Below are positions 6,486-13,354 of a DNA stretch of 15,331 bases, piece after piece. The notes under the pieces were generated by a model. It had not been told where the DNA came from, made no database searches, and saw only the letters and a program-made list of their open reading frames with translations. Both the position numbers and the translations under genes were made by a program. Numbering within the stretch: position 1 is the stretch's first letter; the number at the start of each line of letters is the position of its first letter. Origin of the DNA: Leptofilum sp050292445 (lineage in GTDB: Bacteria; Chloroflexota; Anaerolineae; Promineifilales; Promineifilaceae); assembly GCA_050292445.1 (NCBI GenBank), contig JBNKLQ010000143.1, positions 1-15,331 on the forward strand, in the 5' to 3' direction.

Positions 6486-7073
6486 CTACAAACTTAACTG
6501 CTCAACCTGTGATTCTTGCACTTTTTTCTTTAGGGCCGTTGTCATCAAATGCGCTAACACCAGATGCAAATCTTCTACCTGTTCAATATTATCACTAGGT
6601 ACATGCATATGAATGTCTACCATCGGTCCCAATTTTCCGGAAGAGAAACCGGTTAACCCGATGGTGGTGTTTTCACCAGTGTCGTTGGCAAATTGAATGG
6701 CACGCAGCACATTTTCAGAATTGCCGCTGGCAGATATACCTACAACAACATCCCCAGGACGCAAGAAGTTGGCCAACTGCTTTACAAAAACGTTTTCATA
6801 CCCCTCATCGTTGGCGTAAGCAGCAAAGATTGCCATGTTGTCAGTCAAACCAATCAGACGGAAGTGAGGCAACCAATCGGCCCGTGTGTTTTTGTTCAGG
6901 TCACACACAAAATGGGTGGCGGTTGACGCACTGCCACCGTTGCCCATAACAAATATTTGTTTTTCGTTTAAACGTGCATGGTGCAAGGTGGATACGGCCG
7001 TTTCTATCGGAGCCGCCTCCAACCTATCAATTGTACTTTTTAAATCTGCAAAATATTCAGCAACAATACTCAT
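6486..7073 (-). CDS. gmhA: SIS-domain phosphosugar isomerase, GmhA-like (sedoheptulose-7-phosphate isomerase)
   Basis: This 195-residue single SIS domain is the usual length for GmhA. GmhA converts sedoheptulose-7-phosphate to D-glycero-D-manno-heptose-7-phosphate in the cytosol. Visible motifs are MGNGGSASTATHF (43-55), the second phosphate-binding loop ISASGNSE (113-120), and VEDLHLVLAH (166-175), in which His170 and His175 match the C-terminal catalytic histidines of the family. The position of the E. coli glutamine is held by Glu167, a difference that also occurs in other SIS proteins of this type. Its neighbour upstream is the matching heptose-7-phosphate kinase, 66 bases away, which strongly supports the heptose role. 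Residues 24-28 (ETAVS) are written by an ACGGCCGT copy in the N-terminal helix. A GGGGG run lies six bases before the ATG. Confidence 0.88.
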   Translation of the reverse strand: MSIVAEYFADLKSTIDRLEAAPIETAVSTLHHARLNEKQIFVMGNGGSASTATHFVCDLNKNTRADWLPHFRLIGLTDNMAIFAAYANDEGYENVFVKQLANFLRPGDVVVGISASGNSENVLRAIQFANDTGENTTIGLTGFSSGKLGPMVDIHMHVPSDNIEQVEDLHLVLAHLMTTALKKKVQESQVEQLSL

Positions 7074-7139
7074 TGTAAACCCCCATTCTTACCATTAAAC
7101 AAACGATTTCTGGCAAATATCATTTTCATAGCACTTGAT

Positions 7140-8117
7140 TCAACGCTGATAATCAAAAATAACTTTGCTGCCATCCTGACCCAGCGTAAACGGGTACTCC
7201 TGAAAATCCTTCAATGCGTCCCGCACGTGCTCTTGCTGGCCACGCGGCACGTACAGCAGCAAAAAGCCACCACCCCCTGCGCCAGAGATTTTGCCACCAA
7301 TCGCGCCGGCTTTACGCGCCGTTTCATACATATCATCCAGGGCGCTGTTGCTAATTTGGCTGGCTAATTGCTTCTTTAGTAGCCAGCTTTCGTGCAGTAG
7401 CGTACCCACCTCATCAATATTCTCGTTTTGAATTTCATTGCAAGCCACGTGAGCAATCTGCTTCATCTCCGACAAAATGGTGAGCTTGTCTTTGATGTTG
7501 GTCTTTTGCTCTTTGAGAATGGTGTCTGCCTTGCGGGTCACGCCGGTGAAGAATAGCAGCAAATTATCGCTCAGACGGCGCATGGTACGCTCGCTTAGCT
7601 CCAGCCGGTGCCCCACCACTTCACCATTAGTCGTGAACTCCATAAAACGCAACCCACCATACGCAGCAATATATTGATCCTGAATACCAATGGGCTTGCC
7701 TAAAATTTCTCGTTCAATGCGGCACGCTTCCTGCGCCAGCCGCTCGGTTAGCACTAGCTCTTTTTTATACGCATAGAGGGCATGCAGCGCACCCACTGTT
7801 ACGGTGCTGGACGAACCCAACCCAGAGCCTTGATCGGGAATATCACCCATCGTGGTGATTTCGACACCCTGCGCAATGCCCGTCAGGCGCATGGCCTCAC
7901 GAATGAGTTCATGGTTAATTTCATCAACGTGGTCGATCATTTCGGTGCGCGTGTAACCAATGCGCAACTTATCGTCAAACCGCTTCTTGATAGTGACAAA
8001 AATGTATTTGTCGATGGCTGAAGAAAGGACACAGCCACCGTGTTCCAGATAGTAAGATGGAAAATCAGTTCCCCCGCCAAACAGGCTCACCCGTAACGGG
8101 GTTTGAATGATAATCAT
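7140..8117 (-). CDS. hddA: GHMP kinase, D-glycero-alpha-D-manno-heptose-7-phosphate kinase-like
   Basis: This 325-residue cytosolic sugar kinase of the GHMP family would phosphorylate heptose-7-phosphate at C1 to give heptose-1,7-bisphosphate. It starts TPLRVSLFGGGTDFP (6-20), the N-terminal signature shared by HddA, fucokinase-like and related sugar kinases. The ATP loop is DQGSGLGSSSTV (95-106), and the third GHMP motif near the C-terminus reads GGKISGAGGGGFLLLY. Length fits HddA. The start is set at MIIIQTP (8117). The open frame runs further upstream, but that part would overlap the preceding glycosyltransferase and has low-complexity, non-homologous composition. GGAG at 8128-8131 lies ten bases before the chosen ATG. 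It is 22 bases downstream of the glycosyltransferase stop and 66 bases before the isomerase, so the three genes form one operon. It carries no ACGGCCGT. Confidence 0.88.
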   Translation of the reverse strand: MIIIQTPLRVSLFGGGTDFPSYYLEHGGCVLSSAIDKYIFVTIKKRFDDKLRIGYTRTEMIDHVDEINHELIREAMRLTGIAQGVEITTMGDIPDQGSGLGSSSTVTVGALHALYAYKKELVLTERLAQEACRIEREILGKPIGIQDQYIAAYGGLRFMEFTTNGEVVGHRLELSERTMRRLSDNLLLFFTGVTRKADTILKEQKTNIKDKLTILSEMKQIAHVACNEIQNENIDEVGTLLHESWLLKKQLASQISNSALDDMYETARKAGAIGGKISGAGGGGFLLLYVPRGQQEHVRDALKDFQEYPFTLGQDGSKVIFDYQR

Positions 8118-8139
8118 GATGTTTGTACTCCGACTGTTG

Positions 8140-9372
8140 TCATTGCTGCCAGCTGAGCGTGCGTGATGGTTGGCGTGACGAGGATTCAATGGCCTCAGCG
8201 TAGATAGTTTCTAATCGGGCGGCCACATTAGGCCAGTGATGGTATTGTTCGACGTAGAGACGGCCGTTTCTGCCTAACGTCTCTTGCTGCTGTGGATTCT
8301 CTAAAACAGATAAAATTGCCTGGGCATAGCTCTCGGGCGAATCGGCCACCAGCAGATCACGCTTTGGCTCAATGCACAAAGCAGAAACCGCATGGGGTGT
8401 CGTCACCACTGGGGTAGCACAGCCCATCGCCTCTAAAATCTTATTCTGGATGCCTGCACCATAGGTGATAGGCGCGACAGCAACCGTCGCTTGTTGTAAA
8501 TAAGGTGGCAGCTCATCGACCGTACCGGTGACCACAATGTTGCGATTTTCTGCCAACGCCTGAATTTCCCGTGCCGGGTCTTTACCTATCACAAGCAGTT
8601 TGGCGTCGGGGCGCTGCTGCCAGACATGGGGCATGATTTCATGCACCAAATGCAGCGTCATGGTCACGTTGGCATGGTAGCTCATCTTGCCGCTAATCAC
8701 TAACGTAGCAGGGTCCCGCGCCACGGCCGAATTTGGGCTAAAATGATCTACATCCACCCCATTTCCCAGTACAGAAATTGGGGCTGGCGTGCTGCCCTGT
8801 GGTTTTAAACTAAGCAAAGCCTCCCGATCTACCGGAGAGGTCACCAGCACATGATTAAACTTGTCTAGCAGCCACCCTTCATACCGGGCCGTCCGCTCCA
8901 AATCGAGCCAGCTGCGGAAACGCCCTTTGAGGCTCTTGCTTTGGGAAGCTGCCTGGCGAAACAGATGGGTAATGCAATCCACGCTGTCCCAAATGACGGG
9001 CAAATTGCTCTTTTCTTTGAAGTGCAGCCCGTAGCGAGAGCCACGCAGATGTTCAACATGGACCACATCATAAGGCGATTCACCATTGAGGTGAGCCACC
9101 AGTTCAGGCTTCCAAGAATAAACGCTTTGTAGCGGTTTGCGGCTGGGCAGCGCCAGGGCACTGTTGAAGAGAGAATGCCACAAGGGCATAGGCACGGCAA
9201 TAACTTCGTCGCAAATTTCTTGCAGGGGAGCCAGGTCAGCCCGTTCTTGTTCGTTGGCCCAAACGGTTAAAACCGTTACCCGGTTGCCTTTGGCAGACAG
9301 GTGTCGTATGAGATTATACGGCCGTGTCCGCACAAGATTGGGTACATAAGGCACAATAAACAAGACGTTCAT
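8140..9372 (-). CDS. GT4-family glycosyltransferase, resembling EpsH/PEP-CTERM-associated sugar transferases
   Basis: This 410-residue GT-B-fold glycosyltransferase would add a sugar from a nucleotide donor to the growing polysaccharide on the cytoplasmic face. The N-terminus MNVLFIVPYVPN starts directly with the first Rossmann strand. Further landmarks are YDVVHVEHLRGSRYG, WDSVDCITHLFR, LGNGVDVDHFSP at the start of the C-terminal domain, LLVIGKDP, and GAGIQNKILEAMGCATPVV with the GT4 donor-binding Glu. The order and wording resemble the Stp1-type sugar transferases found with EpsH exosortase polysaccharide loci; that assignment is from memory of the family. The ATG at 9372 is preferred to a GTG at 9381; neither has a strong ribosome binding site. 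It is first in the operon with the heptose kinase. ACGGCCGT copies encode TRPY near the N-terminus and RNGRLY near the C-terminus. Confidence 0.88.
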   Translation of the reverse strand: MNVLFIVPYVPNLVRTRPYNLIRHLSAKGNRVTVLTVWANEQERADLAPLQEICDEVIAVPMPLWHSLFNSALALPSRKPLQSVYSWKPELVAHLNGESPYDVVHVEHLRGSRYGLHFKEKSNLPVIWDSVDCITHLFRQAASQSKSLKGRFRSWLDLERTARYEGWLLDKFNHVLVTSPVDREALLSLKPQGSTPAPISVLGNGVDVDHFSPNSAVARDPATLVISGKMSYHANVTMTLHLVHEIMPHVWQQRPDAKLLVIGKDPAREIQALAENRNIVVTGTVDELPPYLQQATVAVAPITYGAGIQNKILEAMGCATPVVTTPHAVSALCIEPKRDLLVADSPESYAQAILSVLENPQQQETLGRNGRLYVEQYHHWPNVAARLETIYAEAIESSSRQPSRTLSWQQ

Positions 9373-9571
9373 GAAATACACTTTTCCAATTCAAACCTGC
9401 CAAGACCCAAAAGGCCTTTTATTTCATCAGCACCTGTAGAAGTTGTTCGCGTCGGTTCAGCTGAAGTGACTCCATCCCCGGCTGCAAGTTGTCAATTCGA
9501 ACTTTTACCGGTCTATTTTGCATGGTACTGAGTTAACCTTACCGCAAGCCTTACACGGAAGGGCAAGCAAC

Positions 9572-9615
9572 TTTTTAGCGATGATTAGAAGTGGAGAATT
9601 GACCTTCGCTAAAAA
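9572..9615. promoter_or_regulatory. candidate operator of the mntA-hepT module
   Basis: TTTTTAGCGA (9572-9581) and TCGCTAAAAA (9606-9615) are perfect 10-base inverted copies separated by 24 bases. The right arm lies between the -35 and -10 elements of the predicted promoter. The geometry fits repression by a dimeric protein or complex, such as autoregulation by the TA pair; that role is inferred. Confidence 0.5.
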
Positions 9616-9625
9616 ATGGTACAAT
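9599..9625 (+). promoter_or_regulatory. predicted sigma-70 promoter for mntA-hepT
   Basis: TTGACC (9599-9604) and TACAAT (9620-9625) are separated by 15 bases. The spacer ends in TGG directly before the -10 element, which makes it an extended -10 and compensates for the short spacing. Transcription would begin near 9632, about 50 bases before the chosen mntA start. Confidence 0.55.
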
Positions 9626-9683
9626 GAGATTGCATTAGGCTGAGCAATAAAATCTAAAAAGGATGCTAACCGTAGGGCTTATT

Positions 9684-10130
9684 ATGGGCACAGCAAAGAC
9701 ATGGGAAGGATTTAAACCCCTTCCGGCCAATATACAATCAGCTTTGAAACGATTACCGGCGTTTTTCGACAATACGGATGTGCAACTTGTTTATCTCTTT
9801 GGCTCTTTGGCGGAAAAAGCACAGGGACGTGACGTGGATCTGGCTATCCTGACCGATAAGACGCCTCCATACACTTTTCGCGCTGAGCTAACGGCCGTTT
9901 TGGGCACGGAACGACTTGATATTGTGGATTTGCGCCGCGCATCTCCCGCTTTCTGCTTTGATATTATTCGTGCCGGTCAGCCTCTATACGCTGCCGACCA
10001 GGAAGTGCAGTTGCAGTTTGAGTTAGGTGTGGTGCGTCGCTACCACGATACAGCTTATTTACGCCAGCATCAGGAAGAGGGTTTAAGAAGGAGAATGGCG
10101 GCGTGGTCATCAAACACAACAGTATCGTAG
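9684..10130 (+). CDS. mntA: MntA-type nucleotidyltransferase antitoxin
   Basis: This 148-residue minimal nucleotidyltransferase has a DNA polymerase-beta-like fold. In characterised HepT-MntA systems this protein neutralises HepT by transferring AMP groups to a tyrosine of the toxin. The catalytic region reads LVYLFGSLAEK ... GRDVDLAIL: Gly40-Ser41 and the metal-binding Asp50 and Asp52. The usual spacing is GSX10DXD; here only eight residues separate GS from DVD. ERLDIVDLRRASP supplies the later conserved acidic strand. The start at 9684 has AGGG six bases before it. An ATG at 9663 abuts its only purine-rich stretch and would add seven residues. An ACGGCCGT copy encodes LTAVL, so the gene carries the host genome's repeat signature. 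The end overlaps hepT by 28 bases, a typical coupled arrangement. Confidence 0.87.
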   Translation: MGTAKTWEGFKPLPANIQSALKRLPAFFDNTDVQLVYLFGSLAEKAQGRDVDLAILTDKTPPYTFRAELTAVLGTERLDIVDLRRASPAFCFDIIRAGQPLYAADQEVQLQFELGVVRRYHDTAYLRQHQEEGLRRRMAAWSSNTTVS

Positions 10131-10534
10131 AACGACTCAAAGAGTTAGACACTGTTCTGCGAGAACTCAAACCATTTCAAGATATCGAAACAGAGACGCT
10201 CCGAACAAATATTAGCCAGCGCTGGATTGTAGAACGCGGTCTCATTGCGGCCGCTTCTCTCATTTTAGATATTGCCGACCATATCCTGGTGGGTCATTTT
10301 GGTTTTTATGCCAACAGCTACGAAGAGAGCTTGCAGGGCTTACGCGATAAGAATGTCATTTCCCCTGAACTTTTTAGCCAGATCCAAGGCCTGGGGGGAT
10401 TTCGCAATGTCCTTGTACACATGTATCAGGAAATTGACCCCGCTCTGGTAGCTGACAGCCTGAACAAAGGCCTGATTGCTTTTCCTCAGTTTGCCCAAGA
10501 AGTTCTTCATTGGCTAGATAACATCAAATCATAG
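10103..10534 (+). CDS. hepT: HepT-family toxin (DUF86), probable RNase
   Basis: This is a 143-residue all-helical HEPN-superfamily protein, partner of MntA. HepT toxins are ribonucleases that form dimers with the RX4-6H motif at the interface. Here GFRNVLVHMYQEID contains Arg101, His106 and Tyr108, a complete RX4HXY. Tyr108 is the residue modified by MntA in studied homologues, so both halves of the control mechanism look intact. The start is GTG at 10103, with GGAG at 10091-10094 and nine bases of spacing; a nearby ATG at 10095 is out of frame. The gene starts inside mntA. The pair is on the opposite strand from the polysaccharide genes on both sides, so it appears to be a separate insertion. 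A GCGGCCGC site (10246-10253) is a double variant of the common palindrome. Confidence 0.9.
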   Translation: MVIKHNSIVERLKELDTVLRELKPFQDIETETLRTNISQRWIVERGLIAAASLILDIADHILVGHFGFYANSYEESLQGLRDKNVISPELFSQIQGLGGFRNVLVHMYQEIDPALVADSLNKGLIAFPQFAQEVLHWLDNIKS

Positions 10535-10724
10535 AGCAGAGGGACATCGGTGAAGGTGCTCTTCATCATCCTCGACTTACTATCTATGAAAACCTACCTG
10601 GACCGGGTGCTCATCCTTAGCAAGTTAGGCTTGAGCAGTATGGAGTGAAAATCGCTCGTCCCGTTCTTAAGGCCACGATCATTTACTGTATAGACTGGTG
10701 TGTGCAATTTCTTTGAGGCAACTT
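10535..10724. other. intergenic region between the convergent hepT and GT-C genes
   Basis: About 190 bases lie between two convergent genes. A short inverted repeat AGAGCA / TGCTCT (10533-10538 and 10557-10562) overlaps the hepT stop. No U-run terminator is visible for either direction. One plus-strand frame (10546-10620) reads as a short peptide containing LTIYENLPGPGAHP without a start codon, possibly a remnant of a lost gene. Confidence 0.35.
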
Positions 10725-12098
10725 TTAGGAAACGGCCGTAACCCCAGCAGCCCCCCGTCGAGCCAATACCCGTTCCGCCAAATCCAGCAATCCATACCCG
10801 GCAAAAATAACCAAAATCACATCCACTGGAATGCGGTAACGGATTAACGTCCAGGTAAGGATATGCATCCCGGTGTAAACCAGCATGAACAGATAAAGCA
10901 GCGTAAACGGAGAAGCCAACCGCTCCCGCCAGGAGGCAAATGATTGCCGGAGCGTGAGAAACAGACCATAAAGCATAAAGGGTAAAAAGACACCAAAGCT
11001 GCCCACGCGCGACAAATTGCTCACCATGCTGGAATCACCAGAGGGCCAAAACATAAAGTAGGTTGGAATGCGACTCAAGGAAAGCAATACATACCGCCCC
11101 GGATCGGCCACGATGATCTTCAACGCTTCCGAAAGCAGGGCCGAGTCCATCTCCGCCTCGTTCAGACCCTGGGCTTGCAGCTCATCGGGGATCATGCGGT
11201 AATATTCGCCAGAGGGCAAAATGGGGATGAACTGGGTACCGTAGCGAGGGTGGTTGCCCCAGAAGAAGGCAAAGCCAGAATTGGTATTCAGCGGCACAAT
11301 GCGATCAAAGGCACGATAGTTGCGAATGGTCCAAGGAGCGATCATCAACACCACTAAGGCTACTGGCAGCACAAAACTGGTAAGACGTGGCCGTTTAGCC
11401 CACCACAGCCAAAGCAACAAGAAAGGCATAAAGAGCAGGAACAGCTGCCGCAGCAAAATGGTGATCCCCATTGCCAAACCGAGTACAACCCATTGTTTGG
11501 TGGTTACTCTTTGCGATTGGGTGATGGCAACGGCCGTTTCAAACACCCACAAAATCCCCGTGATGTAAAATCCTTCGGTGATGAGCGAGGCCGTGTAATA
11601 GAAAAAGTAGATGTACACTGCTCCAATCGCTGCCGCCAGCAACGCAATCCGCTGCGCCCGGGCAGCTTCGGGAGTGCATGCAAACATTTCCTGGCCCTGT
11701 GCTTTAGGCGCAAAAATGCGGAACGTCAACCGGTACAACAGCCAGGGCATAACAATGCCCACAATCACTGCCTGCAAAATGCGGGCCAGCAGCGGACTAG
11801 GGCCAAAAATCGAATAAACCACAATTAGATAAATGGTGTAAAGATATGACCAATGCGCCGTTGGCTCATTGGCGGCCGTACCGGGCCACCACCGTTCGCC
11901 AAAGGAGAAGCCATGTCCGTCCATCACGCGCAAGGCGAGATTGTGATAGGACACTTCGTCAAAGGTGCCGGGCAGGGCCCGAATCTCGTTGCCGTAGAAC
12001 ACAATGCCGGTCAGCACGCGCAGCAGCACGGAGAGGACCAGAATGGCAACAAGCACCCGTTTAGGATTTTTGAGCAATTCATTTAGCTTGTCAGACAT
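10725..12098 (-). CDS. GT-C-fold membrane glycosyltransferase (PMT/ArnT-like)
   Basis: This 457-residue integral membrane protein has roughly ten hydrophobic helices, beginning at residues 15-35. After the first helix, GTFDEVSYHNLALRVMDG carries the acidic Asp47-Glu48 pair in the first large extracytoplasmic loop. This is the hallmark of GT-C enzymes of the GT39/GT83 type, which use polyprenyl-phosphate sugars outside the membrane. Near the C-terminus LIRYRIPVDVILVIFAGYG matches the RYR-P pattern of that family. It would transfer a sugar to protein, lipid or polysaccharide; the acceptor cannot be read. The start codon overlaps the upstream GT4 stop by eight bases (ATGTCTGA), so translation is probably coupled. 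The protein ends GVTAVS, written by an ACGGCCGT copy just before the stop. It is the last gene of its operon and no clear terminator was found between 10535 and 10724. Confidence 0.88.
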   Translation of the reverse strand: MSDKLNELLKNPKRVLVAILVLSVLLRVLTGIVFYGNEIRALPGTFDEVSYHNLALRVMDGHGFSFGERWWPGTAANEPTAHWSYLYTIYLIVVYSIFGPSPLLARILQAVIVGIVMPWLLYRLTFRIFAPKAQGQEMFACTPEAARAQRIALLAAAIGAVYIYFFYYTASLITEGFYITGILWVFETAVAITQSQRVTTKQWVVLGLAMGITILLRQLFLLFMPFLLLWLWWAKRPRLTSFVLPVALVVLMIAPWTIRNYRAFDRIVPLNTNSGFAFFWGNHPRYGTQFIPILPSGEYYRMIPDELQAQGLNEAEMDSALLSEALKIIVADPGRYVLLSLSRIPTYFMFWPSGDSSMVSNLSRVGSFGVFLPFMLYGLFLTLRQSFASWRERLASPFTLLYLFMLVYTGMHILTWTLIRYRIPVDVILVIFAGYGLLDLAERVLARRGAAGVTAVS

Positions 12099-13347
12099 AG
12101 CTTTGGGTCTCCGTTAGGGTAGATGCGCGTGCGTAGACGGCATCCATTTGTTTGAGCACGGCACGCCAATCGTAGCGAGCTTCGGCCAGTTTACGGCCGT
12201 TCACTGCCAGCATCTCTTGTAACTCAGGGTCATTTAACAGATTGACCGTTGCGGTGGCAAAGGCTTGCGGATCATCGGCCAGTAAAATTTCCTTATCCGC
12301 TTCGGCGATGATCCCTTCCAGGCCAATCGTGGTGGTTACCGTGGGCATGGCGCGGGCAAACGCTTCCAGCAGGCGCACCCGCATCCCGCTGCCCGCCCGC
12401 ACTGGCACCACCATCAAAGCGGCCGCTTCCATGTACGGCGTTAGATCATCCACATAACCCGTCACGTTAATCGCCCCGTTAGACTGTTCCGCCATCTGCA
12501 CAAAGTCGGCTGGCGGATTTTTGCCAATGACGGTCAGCGTCACATCTGGCACCTGCTGCTGCACCAAGGGGAATATTTCTTGCAAAAACCAGCGAATGCC
12601 ATCGGCATTGGGTGGATAACTCAACGTGCCCAGCGTCAGAATATTACGTGAGCCTGCTTTGCGTTGAATGGGCTGCAAAACCTGGGCATCCACAGCAATG
12701 GGAATGGAGCTGATGCGCTCGTTCAGGTCAGCGACGCTGCCGTTTTTTACCCCAGCCAGCAGCAAATCCCGGTCGGGGTCGATAACCACCATCGTGTGGT
12801 CAAACTGCTCGACGAGCATCCCTTCATACTTTTTGATGCGGTTTTCCTCAATCTGATAAACAGGTTTGAGAAACCAGGGCGCATTCTCACGCATTCTTTC
12901 CCAGATGGACCAGGTGGCATTGTGTGCGTCGAAGATGATGTACGGCCGTTTCGCCCCACCCACCTGCTTCGCATCCAAAGCAAACTGGGTCATCGTCAGC
13001 TGATCCGCATGCACCACATCAAATTCCTGCTCAGCCAGCAGCTTCTGCACCAGTTGGCGCATGCCTTTCAAATCGTCGCGCTCAATAAGGAACGGCCGTC
13101 CCGACAAATGACTTTGCAGCCAATACTTCACATCCGCCACGCGGGAGCGGTTGATGGCCACGGTATGAACGGCCGTACACACTTCATTCAATTTGGGCAG
13201 ATACGGCCGTTCTTCTTCACGTACAAAAGAGGCCAGCGTCACATCGTGGCCCCGCTCGTGCAAATAGCGCAGCACATGCCACGTTTTCACGCGCGGTCCG
13301 GCATTGGGGGGATAGGGAATAATCTGGGTGAGAAACAAAATCCGCAT
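12091..13347 (-). CDS. GT4-family glycosyltransferase
   Basis: This is a 418-residue cytoplasmic or membrane-associated GT-B glycosyltransferase. It begins MRILFLTQIIPYPPNAGPRVKTW, with the glycine-containing acceptor loop after the first strand. It then has FDVVHADQL, FDAHNATWSIWERM, LTLGTLSYPPNADGIRWF at the domain border, LTVIGKNPP, and GSGMRVRLLEAFARAMPTVTT, whose Glu lies in the donor-binding helix. It is related to the glycosyltransferase at 8140-9372 but clearly diverged. The start at 13347 is supported by AGG six bases upstream, overlapping the GT2 stop codon; the longer open frame upstream runs through the GT2 gene. It contains five ACGGCCGT copies, the densest in the window, encoding EERPYL, CTAVH, GRPFL, KRPYI and VNGRK. 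Confidence 0.9.
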   Translation of the reverse strand: MRILFLTQIIPYPPNAGPRVKTWHVLRYLHERGHDVTLASFVREEERPYLPKLNEVCTAVHTVAINRSRVADVKYWLQSHLSGRPFLIERDDLKGMRQLVQKLLAEQEFDVVHADQLTMTQFALDAKQVGGAKRPYIIFDAHNATWSIWERMRENAPWFLKPVYQIEENRIKKYEGMLVEQFDHTMVVIDPDRDLLLAGVKNGSVADLNERISSIPIAVDAQVLQPIQRKAGSRNILTLGTLSYPPNADGIRWFLQEIFPLVQQQVPDVTLTVIGKNPPADFVQMAEQSNGAINVTGYVDDLTPYMEAAALMVVPVRAGSGMRVRLLEAFARAMPTVTTTIGLEGIIAEADKEILLADDPQAFATATVNLLNDPELQEMLAVNGRKLAEARYDWRAVLKQMDAVYARASTLTETQSYV

Positions 13348-13354
13348 AATATAC

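Larger units (their letters stand above)
9373..9683. other. divergent intergenic region between the glycosyltransferase operon and mntA-hepT
   Basis: About 310 bases with no gene. It must hold the minus-strand operon promoter, which I could not identify, and the plus-strand TA promoter at 9599-9625. A 12-base palindrome AAAAGGCCTTTT is at 9409-9420. A 10-base inverted repeat (9572-9581 and 9606-9615) straddles the TA promoter. Confidence 0.6.

Noticed and set aside
8118..8189. Upstream extension of the heptose kinase frame
   Set aside because: These 24 codons overlap the preceding glycosyltransferase gene and are not kinase-like; the family N-terminus begins at MIIIQTP.
10546..10620. Possible gene remnant with the peptide LTIYENLPGPGAHP
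   Set aside because: It has no start codon, is too short, and I cannot link it to a known family; it is noted only as part of the intergenic description.
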